In this document: positions 12,901 to 26,464 of the stretch, in pieces
How the letters are laid out: each line of letters begins with the position of its first letter
Numbering within the stretch: the stretch's first letter is position 1
Source: Anarhynchus alexandrinus
Lineage: Eukaryota; Chordata; Aves; Charadriiformes; Charadriidae
Assembly: GCA_008711295.1 (NCBI GenBank)
Contig: VUYV01000124.1
Span: 2,715,429-2,779,428 of the forward strand
DNA: 64,000 nucleotides
Reading direction: 5' to 3'
The notes under the pieces: generated by a model
Database searches by the model: none
What the model saw: only the letters and a program-made list of their open reading frames with translations
What the model was told of the DNA's origin: nothing
Program-made: the position numbers and the translations under genes

Positions 12901-15900
12901 TCTTCCCAGAGGGGAGCTGGTGGTTGGGAAGCTATTTAGACAGACATTCAATTCTCTGAAAGTTGACTGTTGTTTTAGCACATTCCTCATACCTACAGCT
13001 CAGGGGGAAGCAGCTTTCATAAGAATTCTTCAGGCCTCCACCTCCAGAAGTCAACTGGAGTGCACTGTAGAGCGCACACATTTGTCAGAGACACACTCTC
13101 AGGGAGATAGCTTAACAATTCATGGGTCCACGTAAATCAAAGCGATTCCCTGTTTACACACAGCATTAAGGACAGGCTGGTTTCTGTAATGGATCCTAGA
13201 AACAACGAGGCAGAAACTGACAGTAGCACAAATGTACTGACTGAGGACACTTCAGACCTGTTGCACATGCCAGAGCCTAGGCTGAAGGGTTATGGGAGGA
13301 TTAAGTTTAAACAGAGATGTTTTCAAAGATAATATTTAGTATAACCAGCAGTTCCCATAAATACAGTAATGAGGGGAGAGGAGATTCTTTTCTGTTAACA
13401 GTACATCAAGTCAATAGAGGTATTTCTTATGCTTTCTTTTTAATGTGCACTTTGAAAAACACCTACTAAATATGGAAAAGCAAATAAACTATCCTCTGTG
13501 GCCACAAAGTCAACAGCTACACACCTTCTCAGGGAACGCCATGAACAAGGGAAAAAGTACTCATTGCTCCTGTGTTACAGTCATCCCTGGCTCGCTCTTT
13601 TCTTGAAGTCTTGTCAAGCAACCTCCCCAGTGATGCTTCAGCATTATTCCCCCTCGCTGCACGGCCAGCCCTGATTGCACAACAAGCAGTAGTTCGCTTC
13701 TACATGAACTCCCTGAAGCAGGCATCAGCTTCCACTGAAACCACGCAGGTCAGACTTTCTTTAAACCACAATCAGACATTTCCAAAGATGATGCACTCGC
13801 GTATGGCAGGAGTTTTTTTCTAAGCTAAGGTCTTTGGGGACCTCTGCCATTTATCTTCTAGACCTTCAGAAGCAGCCAATTCATATCCCTTGATCCAAGA
13901 TCCCTTTGTAAGCATGTGTACATTTTCCCGGGATTATGACTAATTTTCTGATTTCTCCCCATTTAGTCACAGCAGGACTCCTAGGTCCCCATGGAAAAGT
14001 GTTCTTTGGAAGGTCATATGATCAGGACATGAAAGAGAACCAGATTTGGGTAGTTCTGGTACACCAAGTACATGGGATGTCACGGGGGTGGACAGGACAG
14101 TCTGAAGGTCTCCATTTGCTTGAGATGCCTGGCACAGCTATGGCCTGTGTCACCACTGCTGGAAAACAGGTCTTTAACCTGGATTCTTCAGTTTGTTTAG
14201 GGCAGCATTCAGTACGTTTGGAATGCTACTGGCTTGCTTTTAAATACCACACTTGAAACTTGCAAAAAGAAAATTAGTTATCCTCACACACATCAAAAAT
14301 CTCTATTTCATCCACATAGTTTCTCCCTCACAGAATAATACCCAGAAATTGTTTGCTATCTCTTGAATGCGCACAGCAAAGATCTTGGCAGCAGAATGAG
14401 CGATGGGTGTGCACAGCATACCTTTTGAAAGGCTAAGCACAAGGATTGTTCTTGCCTCATGGTCACGCTGCAGGTGGAACCTAGTGTGAGCAGTGTGGTT
14501 CAGAGGATTTAACCTTCACCCTTAGTTGCTGGTTTTTTTGTATCCTTATTTTGACTGCTTTCAATGAGCAGTCAAGCTTTAAAACAAAAAAGTCATCCTC
14601 TTGGCTGCTTAGTAAGAAAAATTACAGAAAAATCAAGTCCGAGTGCCAGCAGAGGAAAGAAATCCCTATTTCTACCTACTTTCTATAGCTAAACCAGTTT
14701 AACTGAAAGCTTTTAGAAACTGAATTGTATTTTTAACATTTTGGGATAACTTCACAGTTCAATTAAACTGTACAGTTAAACTAGACACAAAGAAAAAACC
14801 CAACGCATTCAAAGTTACCTGCAGGCAGTTTAGAAAAATCTTAATCATCTGACTTTTCAGCACAGCCAACTCTCAATTATCCTGTATAATTGGAAAAGGT
14901 GGAAGACAGGAAATAAGAAAAACCAAATAACCCGTATAACACTCCATACACTCACGCACTCAGAGGAACCAGATGATTTAGAACATGTGTGTTTGGTAGC
15001 TTCATTTTACACCTTCATCTTTGAACTATGGAAAAGCAGATTTCTGCATAGCACAGTCACAGCATAAAGCAGAGGGCTGAATTGCACATATCCCTTGCTA
15101 GAGAGGAATCACTAGGGCAAACTGAGCTGCTTATTCCAGACACCGAAATCATCGCACATCCCCCTGCAAAACAAGACCTAATTGCAATCTGTAATGGACA
15201 TGAATTGTTGGGTTTCCTCCCTCATTCCCCAACTGTGCCACAGGGTTTAACCTATGACCTGCAAATTCATTTGTTTCTCTCACATAAATATCTTGTTTTA
15301 GCTTTCACCTCCTCTCTCTCATAAAGGTTTCTAAAACACCAGCGTAACTGTTGGTGATGCAGAGCTCCCATTTTCAAGAGGGAACATTAGAGTTTCCTCA
15401 GAAAGAAGCTTGATGGACAGCCTAAATTCTAGAATTCCATTTTAATCTCTGATAAATGGCATGTGTCTAACTCTCCAAAGCCCTACTAAGGCACACTTAA
15501 GCTTTAAGCCAGGAAACTAGATTTTTCACTACCAGATAAACAGTCCCTTACAACTGGGAAAGTCACACCAACATTCCTACCCCAAGTGAATAAACCTGCA
15601 AGATTCACTGATTTGCGTAGCTTATTCCCCAGTCACCTCCTCTCTATCCTTCCTATCACAGTCTAAAGTCCTGTTTGCATCTAGATAGTGCTTTTGCACC
15701 CCTCCCTCGCTTGCCTCCTTATCTCACTTGACGCTCCTCAAGAATTCATCCTGAGGTTAGCCAAGCACATTCTTCTGTGGGCTAAAGGTACGGACTACTT
15801 CCTTTCTCCATCTGTTTCCCTTCCATGCCAGCAATTGGGTGCAAGCCTTTGTACATGAGCTTCTTCCATGCTGCAGCCCAAAGAGAAATGCACAGCAGCC

Positions 15901-17442
15901 TCAAAGATATTCCTGAGTGGACCAAACGATGCAACTCCAACAGTCCCCTTAGAGGTAAGGAAGGAACAGACTTCAAGGTGTGCAAAGAAGAGGCGCAAGG
16001 TTGCCAAGGGGGAAAAGGGGTGGTATTCAGTACCCTTCACTGTCCATTGCATGATGGAAACTCTGAAGTCAGTTGTGGATTAACCCCATTCCTCAGCCCA
16101 GTGTGATCCACAGGGCAATTTTTAAGCATGACAAGGACCCCAACCCACTGCTGCTGCTCAGGACACCTTGCTTGCCAGTTTCCTCTGTTCCGAATTACAC
16201 AGCCAGTGAAAACAAACAAGAAAAGAGGTCTAGAGCCTCTTGAAGAAACACTTGGGCACACCCAAGCAGCACCAGAAAGATGACAATTCAGGTTCCAACC
16301 CCTGACCCCCCAAAATTTTCTTTGCAGTATCACCTTGAGAACCACAAAACATACATAGGCATTTTGAAGACATTTTGTATGGAGGATGAATTCATTGGGC
16401 AAGGGGCTCCTGGATTCCCCAAGGAAAACCAGAGCAAGCATATTTTCACTGCACACTTTAAAAGTCTATTGCTACATCATTGCCAGTCATGTCACAGATT
16501 TGCATCTCCTACAGTCTAAACTGCCATCCTTTTGCATGGTATATTAAAGATTTAAGAACCAACCAACCAGCCACACTGGTCTTCTAAATGAATCTGTGCA
16601 CTGCAGCGGTAAATTCCATCTTCCCTAGAAGACAGAGTAGGCCTCCAAAAAGATCTACTTCACTTCAGGACCACCTGTGTCAGACACCCAACTGCAGAGG
16701 ACAAACTGTTAGCAAGTTACTCCGATACATCATTTCACATCATAGCCATTAAGCCATAAAATTGTTTCTGTTCAACTGAGACTTACTTTCCCATCCTGTG
16801 ACACAGTAAAGAGGACACCAAAGCAGAGCTTGCTCTAGGGCATGATTTTCATTCTTTTAAATATCACTCTCACTTTTAGAAACAGAATCAGAGACAAATT
16901 GTTAGAAACAGTCTCAGTCTTGTGAAGATCCTTCCCCATTTCCAAGTACTGTGGGTTGTCATGCCAGGTCTGACACAGTCACAGAAGCTTTGAATTTTAT
17001 GACTGGGGGAAAAAAAAATCATCCCGTTTTCCTTGCCTTGGTAAGTCTGAACGAAAGCCCTAGATATCATTAGCTCACCAAATTATAAGAAGTTTCCTTG
17101 GAAGTCACAGAATGTCAGTGGAAACTTTTTCTGTCTTTCTTGGGAGGAAGAAGACAAGATCAAAATCCGATTGTCCTTCCAAATAAGGAAGGAGAAGCTA
17201 GTTACGGGCAGGCTGTGAACTTCCAGGCACGAGCAGGAAGGAAAAGCAGAGCCATGGAGGGGGGCAGGGTAGAGAGTTAGACAGGTTAACGCACACAACT
17301 CCAATGCATGGCAGATTTCTGTGCTATTACAAAGATGCTTAAAGCAGTGGGATCACATCACCAGTGAATGATGAGAAACCAGTTAAAAAAAAATAAAAAT
17401 AAAAGAAGAAAGTGCTGGATCTGCTTCAATGTATTTTCTTTC

Positions 17443-17459
17443 TTTTTTTTTTTTTTTTT
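17443..17459. repeat. Poly(T) tract
   Basis: An uninterrupted run of about 17 T follows a TTTTCTTTC segment. It could be a simple repeat or the tail of a decayed retroposon on the minus strand. No retroposon body is recognisable next to it. Confidence 0.7.
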
Positions 17460-18665
17460 AAGCATACTGGCATCTATGCAATCTATGGGAGAAAGTAGAG
17501 ACTGGAGGATAGTGGAGAATACATCTCTCACAATCTTTCCCAGTTTTGATGTTTTTTAAAAATATGTCTTTATTTGGAAAAGCATTCCCTTTGGAAACTA
17601 TTGTTTCAGCATTTTCCCCCTGCCGCACTGCATCAGAAAGGCTAGGTTTCATACTTTCAGCTTTAATCAGTACAACAGCACAGTTACAGAGGACCATATG
17701 CACAAAATGTTCCAGAACGCTTTCCAAAAATAATAAGTTCTAAAAAAGAAAACTCACAGTAAACTGAAATGGCTTCAGGGAAGGAGAATAAAGAAAAGCT
17801 GTGCAGAGGCAGAACCTCTTAAAACCACATACAAGCTTGAAATGTTACTTTCAGTAAGAACAGGGCTCTCAAAGCAGCACTGGAATGGTAAGGTCACTTG
17901 TGTATCCAGGATGCTTTTCTCATTTATGCAGCTGTGTTAATCTGTTTCAGGAAATGCACCACAAGGCCCATGTACAGTAAAGGCTTATTTTAAAATCCCT
18001 CACTACTAGAACGTGCTTCTCCCCATCCTTACCACTTGTTCTGCTTTCATTTCAACTGATGTGGCTAAAAGCATCAGTCTGCTGCTATACATGCAGCTAC
18101 AATACCACCAGGCAGCACAACCATTTGAACAGGACACCCATTTGGGAAATCTTTTTTCCATCAAAGCCCTCTATACATAAACTTCAGTGAACCAATCTGA
18201 CATTTAAATAAGGAACTATAATAGAAGATGGAGGCAATCTTAGATTTATTCCTAAAAGCACAGCTGTGAGATACAACTCAAGTTTAGAAGCTGCCATCCC
18301 AGATATGAAAACATCCACTCACTCACTTCCAAGGGATGATGATAATTCCTGTGCAGTACTTATTATTTGTACCACAGTGTATACAGAAAGTTCTCCACAA
18401 CAGACATGTTGTAATATCAGAACCTTCCAGGTTAACAAATCCTTGATGTTTGGGTATCTGTCAGAGTAAAGGTCTTTTCAAAGATAAACACACACACAGA
18501 AACTCTGAGAAATAAGCCTGCCCCTTAAGTCCTCTGAAAACTTCATCTTCCAACAGCCTAGTATCATTGACCAAACTGAGAAAGTTAAAAAGCATGGTTT
18601 CAAATTCTGGTTCTGACTTTAATTTGGGATTCTAACACAGCAGAGAACTGCTTCAATAGATCTCA

Positions 18666-18690
18666 ATAAGGGGGGGAGTGGAGGGGGGGA
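18666..18690 (+). other. G-rich tract, possible G-quadruplex
   Basis: Two runs of seven or more G are separated by AGTGGA. Each run is long enough to supply two G3 tracts, so a quadruplex is possible on the plus strand. Confidence 0.45.
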
Positions 18691-21600
18691 AGCAGGCCTT
18701 CAAAAGGTCTCCATGGCTCCATTTTGTATCTATTAGCTCACTATTTCCCTTTTCTTTTTTAGTAGCAGCAAAGTCATTAGATGTTTCCTATTGCTTTTGC
18801 TATTTAGGATGCACTGTGCTAACGTTACAGATGTACACGTATTGCCACAAGCCCTCACTGTGGCAGAGACCAATCACAGGGGCATTGGGCACATCTCACT
18901 CTACAGAGCCGAGCCACATCACTCTTGCCAGCATACAACTTAAAAGGAAAATTTTTGCATCGACATTCAAACCCCTTGCAACTAAAACTGTAGGACAACT
19001 AGCACACTGCCTGCAGGCAGACCCGCTCCTATGAGGCCATGGTCAAGGGTGGCTGCAGAAGGTGGCCCAGTCAGGTTCCCCAGCTGGGCACCCTCACCAG
19101 CAGCAGGCACACCAGCATTCACCCCAATACTCAGCCTAAGGCTTTCAGACTCTAGGCAAGGTGCCACAAATTAATCTCAAAAGTCAACCCTCAAGGGTTA
19201 AGAGAAGAGGGGGTAGGAAGCTGGAGTCCTAACAGCTTCCTTTCTTTTAAATCACTCTCACACTTACCAGCTCGAAGACAGCACACATCTCTATGCAGAA
19301 GACCCCCACAGCCTTTCCTCTCTACCTGGCTTCCCTCAACAGGCTATGCTTAATTTGATTTTCTAACAAGGGATCAGTTGTAATTATATTCTGATTTGAG
19401 CAGCACAAGCTAGGAGCATCAAGCCAGAGAGGCACTCCAAGAAGGATCACGGGTGGACACACACACGCACAAGCGAGAAAGCCAACCACTCCAAGAAAAA
19501 TCCCCAGGAGAGATTCAGTTCTAATAGGGTGGCAAATTGGCTTCCTGAGACCTACAGCCACCACTCAAGGGTTGCACATTAAAGATTTCCACCATTAAAT
19601 TGAGGTGGGAGAGAAGAAGCATGCCAAAGAGAGAGTAGAGGAGTAAGAGTCTGCAGGATAAAACCTCTCATAAATAAATACTGTAATTTGCATCTCAATG
19701 GAAGGTCAACTTGAATCTTCAACTTTTCCCTCACTCAACTCAAAGTGAAATTTACACTTTACAAAGCATGGCTATTAGGGATAAAAAGTATTCAAAAAAA
19801 TATCTATATGGACACTGTTTGCTGGAACTAGGACAGCCCAGAGGTGGGACCCAAGATGCCCTGACCTGCAGCACCAAGCGAGGGGGAGCACAGCCATGGC
19901 TTCCTGCACCCATCCCACAGCACCCACCCTGCAAGTTTCACAGGGATCGCCATTCCTCAGCTCCCCAAGGAGGAGCCTCTGCCCAGCCACTACAGAACAG
20001 AAACTCAATGCAAGTGTTAAGCAAAGGGTTCTGAGGCAGACAGAGGTAAGAAACTCCCACCACAGCTTTGCTGCTGAAGTCTGTAATTCATGAAACCACT
20101 GACTTAAGCGAGAAGCCTGTACTATGTGCTGGGCCATGTAATCACACAGGCTTCCTGCTCCCAAAACCAGCTCAGTCTTCAATCCACATTAAAGTGTGGC
20201 AGAAATAATTTACTATGCCTGAAGATGCACATGATCTAAGCCCTCTCTCTAAATCAGGCCTCTGAGCAGCCTGGTTTCCAGGCAGATTAAAAGCCAGAAG
20301 GCTGGGTGAGAGCGCTCCATGACAGCCAAAGGCAACAAAGGCTTGCTTAGTTAGAGGAAGTCAAATGAAATTGAAGTCAAGAGAGGGGAAAAAGTTGTAC
20401 AAAGCAGGAGAGCAAAAGTCAGCAACTTGCTCTGGCAGTAAATCTTACAGTTCCATGCAACAATGAGAAAGGCTAAAAAGTGCTGCTGTACACAGGCAAG
20501 AATCACACACATGCCAGTGCTAGGTCAGAAGGAGATACACCCAAAAATTAGAGGATACAGGTTAAATAACCTTCTGTTTCAAAGGTTTGGCTTTTTCACT
20601 AGACCACCCAGAACTGCAAAAGCACAGCTAGGCTTTGGTCAGTCTGCCTCAAAACTCCTGGGAAAACCCTCTGAAAGATCAGATTCCCTCCGGATACTCA
20701 CATGTGCAAAGACAAACTCGAGATAAAGCAACAGGCAATGCCTCTTTACCAACGGGACCAGAAGCTAGAGGTGAAGCATCCTGCCAGTGATCTGGGCAGC
20801 TGCCTCCCTGAAAGCAATGCATACTGCCTCCTGTCCCTCAGCCAAGCACACCGCTCTCAGGTGCCGCCTCCCTCCTTGTCATAGTCATAGTCCTCCACCC
20901 CCTGAATGAGCCAGCTATCAGGCAAGCATCCATGAAACAAGCAAGGAGAGGACCAGAGTATAGAGTCTTCACTGGATTTCTGCATGCTGTTACTTCTCCA
21001 GCATGCTTATATTCAAACAACAACAGCCTGGGCACATGAACATAAAGGATACCACACATGCTGCCCCAGACACCTCTTCCCCATGCTCCTCTTACACTCA
21101 CAGAGCTGAGAAGTGGAAGATCCTTCCTCGTTCCTCCTAAAAAGGGCATTTTAGAGCAGGCATATTTAACTTCACTATCAGCAGGGTAGGAAACAACTCC
21201 GTCAAGCCACTAACAGCTAAGCAAGTACTACATCCACTTGGAAAACAGGTCACTCTCTGCTTTGCTTGGGGTTTTGATGCGTCTCCAAGCATCATCCCGC
21301 ATGAGGACACTCAAACCATCAAACTATTTGTCAAGAAAAAAAAGCATTCTAGCACAGAATTCCCAGCGACCTCTACTCAGCCTCACGGGAAAAGCGCAGA
21401 ACTCCAGCTTCAATTGCCTTTAAAGGAAGACTGATTTTATTAATATTTTTTTTTCCCAGATATTTTGCAAATAAATATGAAGGTCCTGCCACAGCCAGTA
21501 ATCCTCAAGCAATTTCCTGACTCTGGAGACAATGTTCCCTCAGAGTAAACTGATTAAATAAAGATTACTACAGTTAGTATAAAGCAAGCTAGTTTAAAAC

Positions 21601-24600
21601 TCATCCACTTCATGTTTTTACCTGTAACATAGTGCTCCAAGCAGCAGCAGAAAGAGATCAGCTACAAGAGCTTACAGGATAGCAAAATTAATATGCAAAA
21701 CCTGCCAAACTGCAAGACAAAGATTTAAAATAACTTTCAACAGCAGAGGATTTTCATGTTCGTTTAATCTGTTTTCAAGTGAGTTTCTCAAAGGAAATTA
21801 ACCCAATCCTTTTACTACTATACTCTTAAGATTAAATTTGTTTTCCCCATTTTGTCAATCTGACATGCAATTTAGTCTTTTGAGAGTCAGCACTCATCCT
21901 CACCAAAGCTGTCCTCCTTTTGCCTTTGCAGTCTAAGACTTTGCTGCAAAACAACACACTAAATCCATTTGCCTCATCTTTCAGTGTTACCAATTTCCTT
22001 TTCCTCTAAGGCCAAACATTTTAAATAAAAAACATAGAGACACAAGTGTGAGTTCCTACAAATGCTACATGTGTGTGGAGAGAAGCAAATAGCCTGACAT
22101 TAGTAACAGAAACTTGCTCAACAATTCTCTGGCATCTCTTGAGCAGGCAATAGGAAATAACAGTAAAGTAACAGCACCAGAGCAACAGTTTAAAAAAAAC
22201 AACAGAGCAACCACTTAAATTAAAGCATGCTTTACAAATAAGAAAACCTGTATCTTGCAGAAAGGTCTAAACATCAGACTGGCAACTGTCTCATATGCAC
22301 AAGTTAACTGAGACTCTCATTCTTATCCACAAGAAAAAAAATACATTATGCAGTTTCCAGAAAGGGTCCCTGTATCAGAACTGACAAACTTTTTTAAGCT
22401 AACCTCACTTCTTTTCACTAAATGCCCAGAGAAACAACTGTTAAAAAAAACAAATGGATGCCATCTGTGGCTTCACCTAGAAAGTTCAGGGAAAGATTGT
22501 ATTGTGAATGTCATGTACAGCAGCAGTATCCAGAGGAGTTGGTGGTCCGTTACCTGCAACTGTCCAGGCTTCCATCAGCATCTTTTAAAAGGCTGCTTAC
22601 AAGCTTCATTTTGTGAAGAGGCTAGCCTCCACCTGCTTTTATACACATTCTACCTCACCTAAAACTGCTTTTCTGGGTGAGCTGAACATGACATTTAACA
22701 GATGTAAGCAACAGTTGGCTCTGGACAACAAACTACCTTCCTTGTCTCTCCTTTTGCATTTCAGGATCTACTCTCTTCATGGAGCAGTCGCTGTTTCACG
22801 TGCAGAGGGAAGTGGGGGGAGGACAAAGAGAAGCCTGCATCATTGAAAATAAATAGCTCCATTAAGGCTCCACAGGACTTATAAGGCACATTTTGAGGAA
22901 ACCACCATCCTTACAGTATACTACAGAGCACAATAGCTATCCAAAGCCCCTTCTCTAACAGCCACATCCCCTTCCCTGACCTCTATCAGCAGCCTCTACG
23001 TTCCTCTCCAGCCCCCCACCAACCACCTCCAAATCACACTCCCCAGGAGCGCTTGAGTATAGCTGCTGGGAATCATTGCAAAGGCTGCTTCACACCACCC
23101 CTGCAAATGGAAAGAAATCCCAGTGAAACACTATTACCAGCCCTTTTGAAAGGTAGGACCACCTGCTGGTGAGGACAGAACCCAACAACTTCTGAGAGAC
23201 CAAGGTTAAATTTCATCTTCTCTGCCAAGCATGGCCATGCTTTATTTACAAAGGCATCAACAGTCTGCTAGTTCCTTGCAAACAAACCAAATCTGAAGAA
23301 GCTAATTATACTTAGGCTACATTTGCTATGAAACAGGTGTAATAGGGCAGGAGTTTCAGTTCTTTGAAGCAGCATTCCCATTCATAAATCTTTATTTCTG
23401 ACCAAAGAAAGCTGTTGGGTTTTGTCACTAGACCAACAGCAAGTTTCAATCTCAGAACTCTGCACCACATGACATAAAAAGTTACTCTTCTCAAGAGGCA
23501 AAGGCTCTCAGAAGGAAGGCCTCTGTAGAATTGACGGGTACACCCTCAACACCACCGTCATCAAGGGAACACTAAACTATTCCTTGCAAACACTGCAGGT
23601 ACTTCCATCTGCAAGGAGAAATGCAGAGCAGGTGATGGTCTGCAGCATCAGCAGTTGCAAGATGCCCAACCTGAAATTTTTGCTTTTTCTTTTCTGGAGA
23701 ATTAAGCTTGACCATCAGACTTCCTAACCACAGGAAGGGCTCCTGACCTGATGAGAATGAAGAAGTGCAGAAAGAGGAAAGAACCAGCCTTGTGAGGGTC
23801 ATGTTATTTTTCAAAGCATGGTAATGCTTGACGCCCACTGCACATTCCTGAGAGCAGGCTATAGAGCTCATCTACAAACCAATCAACAGATGACGATATG
23901 CAGAGGGATCCCAGTTCACTTCTATGAGTGTTCATCCAGGCCTACACACAAAATGCAAAAGGTTTGAGACTGGTGAATTAACACCTATGCTAGTAATGCG
24001 AAAGACATTGAAACAAAAGAAAGATGCACAATGTACAATGAGACTCAGACTTTGCAGAAGCCTAAAAAAAAGCTGAGGAGGAGACTGGAACAGGGGACAT
24101 GTATGTTACTGCCTTAATATCATCAGTATTGGGAAGGTCCAGTTCATGGAATTAGCCAATGTTAAAGGCTGGAATTATTTTTTTAGTTATTATGATTAAC
24201 CCAAGGTCTGCAAACACCTTCATTTCAAGAGGCAAAAAGGAATCCTCTGCTTCTTTAGACAAGAAATGCTTAAATCACCATTTCCTAGAAAGATTTTTTT
24301 TTTCCTCTACTACTATATGACAGGAAAAAGTATGAAGGAAAAAGAGTATCAGGGGAATGAACCAGTCTTGAAGAACTTCAGAGAAGTGATTAACATAATC
24401 AGAGCTTCTTTTTAAAACCACACCTGAACTGCAGGCTGCTTTGTATAGGTGTCTTGCATAAGAAATCATTTACCAACAGTGAAACCTAAGCTCTAGAAGC
24501 CTTCTGGAAGGGTTTTGGCTTACCATCAGCTGGGTAATACAATTATGTTGACTTGAGAAATGTCAGGCCTATCCCTAGCAACGTTTGGCTTACTCTCCTC

Positions 24601-25157
24601 ACCTACAAGTAACCAGAAGACTTTAGACAAGCTTGTTATTTCACTCAAATCAAGTTGGAGAAGACTAGTCTTTAAATAGCATAAACGTGGGCAATACAGG
24701 CTGCAGCTACCACAGGTCTATCTGGTCTGTTTTCTTATGTTTGACTGCTAAGGCACATTTTCTGAAATAAATGACAGCCACATGCTTCCTTACAGCAGGC
24801 TCTCCTGTGCCTTACATGGAAAACATTTCTTGTAAGACACACAGGAAGCAAAGGTTAGATCAGATTTTAGTTGTAGGATCTTTTCATGCTGTGCAATAAA
24901 AAGCCCACTGATCTCATGCTGCTTCTTCCTCTGCTGCATACACCTCCCTCATCCCCTCACCCAATGAAAGCCTCTTGGCTGTAACACCATTTCTTATCCC
25001 CCTCTCTTTAGCACATGCTTTTTAACATCCTTTTTTATACATTACAGCTAGTTGTTGTGACTCACTACGGAAGTCACTGCGAGGGAAGAGATGCAGGCAG
25101 GAAGCTGGTGCACAGGCCAAACGATAAACCTTTGCTTCTGACAGGTATGTGACTAGG

Positions 25158-25193
25158 AAAAAAAAAAAACAAAAAACAAACAAAAAAAACCCG
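25158..25193. repeat. A-rich low-complexity tract with interspersed C
   Basis: A long A run is broken by single C bases and ends in CCC. It resembles the A/C tract near 35918 and is the reverse-complement type of the G/T tracts near 26404, 40826 and 42602. Confidence 0.75.
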
Positions 25194-26403
25194 AAACCTT
25201 CACAAGCACTTCTTGCCTCATTAGAATTTGCAGGGCAAAGGGAGGGAGAAATCAGAGCCTAGGAAATCAGACCACACTGTGCTAGGTGCTGCATAAACAC
25301 AGAACAAAAGAGACCACTGCTACAAAGACATCATGAGCCACCATCACATGGAGAGAAACCACCTCTTTAATCTGAACCACGACTGGTTCCCTGTGATCTT
25401 ACTCTCTTATAAGTTCTTGCTATATAACACCCAGAGAAATCCAGAGCTATTTGGTCTACTGCAAACATGCAATGAAATCTGCACCACGCCTTTCTTAATG
25501 CTTTCTTTGTTCATTACGGTGGATTCAGAAGATTGAAAAGGAAATTAAAAGGTCACTCAGATACATGAGCTATTTCTGTCCCAGAATATGCCAATAATTT
25601 GGCTCAGAAGCAAGAATCAAAAAGACAGACTGCTTGGAAACAGGCTTCCCTCAAATTCTTATCAGTAAATATTTAACTCCCTTTTATTTTTGTAGCTAGT
25701 CACTGACATGAGCTCAATACTTACTAATTTATAAAACCAGATTTATGAAAGGGATAAAGACTAAGACTTTCCTTGCCAATGGCTCTCCCTCTCCAGTTCC
25801 CAGTTCTTTCCCCTTGTCTTCAAGTCTTAACACAGCCTCACCTCTGCTTTAATTTCTCTTTCATTGCTTCTTAAGATTACTACCACACCTCCTTACCCTC
25901 TCTGCACACACTCCAGTTCACACTTTGCACGCAAGAGCGAGCCTTCCCTCTCCCACAGTTCCTTGTGCTATTTCCTCAACTGAACTCATTAACAATGTCT
26001 CCAGGACTTCCCATGACTGAAAAAAACGCCCCTGGGCATACAGGAATGAGTTTGTAAGGTTTTGAGGGCAGTTACTTTGTGCATTTTGCAAAGGTCCTGT
26101 GCGGCTGCAGGATTAGCAATCTAGTGAGACTTGTGCGGGCACACCACTCCCTCAACGCGGGCTGAGCTGTGCTCTCACTTTTTGGAACTCAGTGCAGAGA
26201 TGAGCTGCATACTGTTAATGGACACTACATTCCTTCATGCAAGGGGTTATCGCCACCCTACAGACACCTGCATCAGGCTTCCCTGGGAACTTCCCTTCCA
26301 CAGCTGGGAACATGGGGATCTCCTGCTCCAGGGAAAAAGCAGCAAACTGGCTCCTCTCCCACGCCAGACATTCTTTCAGAAAGCATGCAGGTTTTGTGGT
26401 GCT

Positions 26404-26464
26404 GGGTTTGGTTTGGGGTTTTTGAGGGGATGGGAGTGGGGGTGTTTTCGAATTTTTTTTTTAA
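26404..26464 (+). repeat. G/T-rich low-complexity tract with quadruplex potential
   Basis: The tract contains GGG, GGGG, GGGG, GGG and GGGGG runs separated by T-rich or short spacers up to about 26442, then a run of T. It is a low-complexity repeat that also meets a relaxed G-quadruplex pattern on the plus strand. Confidence 0.6.

Noticed and set aside
24625..24634. Single p53-type half-site (AGACAAGCTT) in the SUSD6 intron
   Set aside because: SUSD6 is p53-responsive in mammals, but one half-site with no adjacent partner is expected many times by chance in 30 kb.
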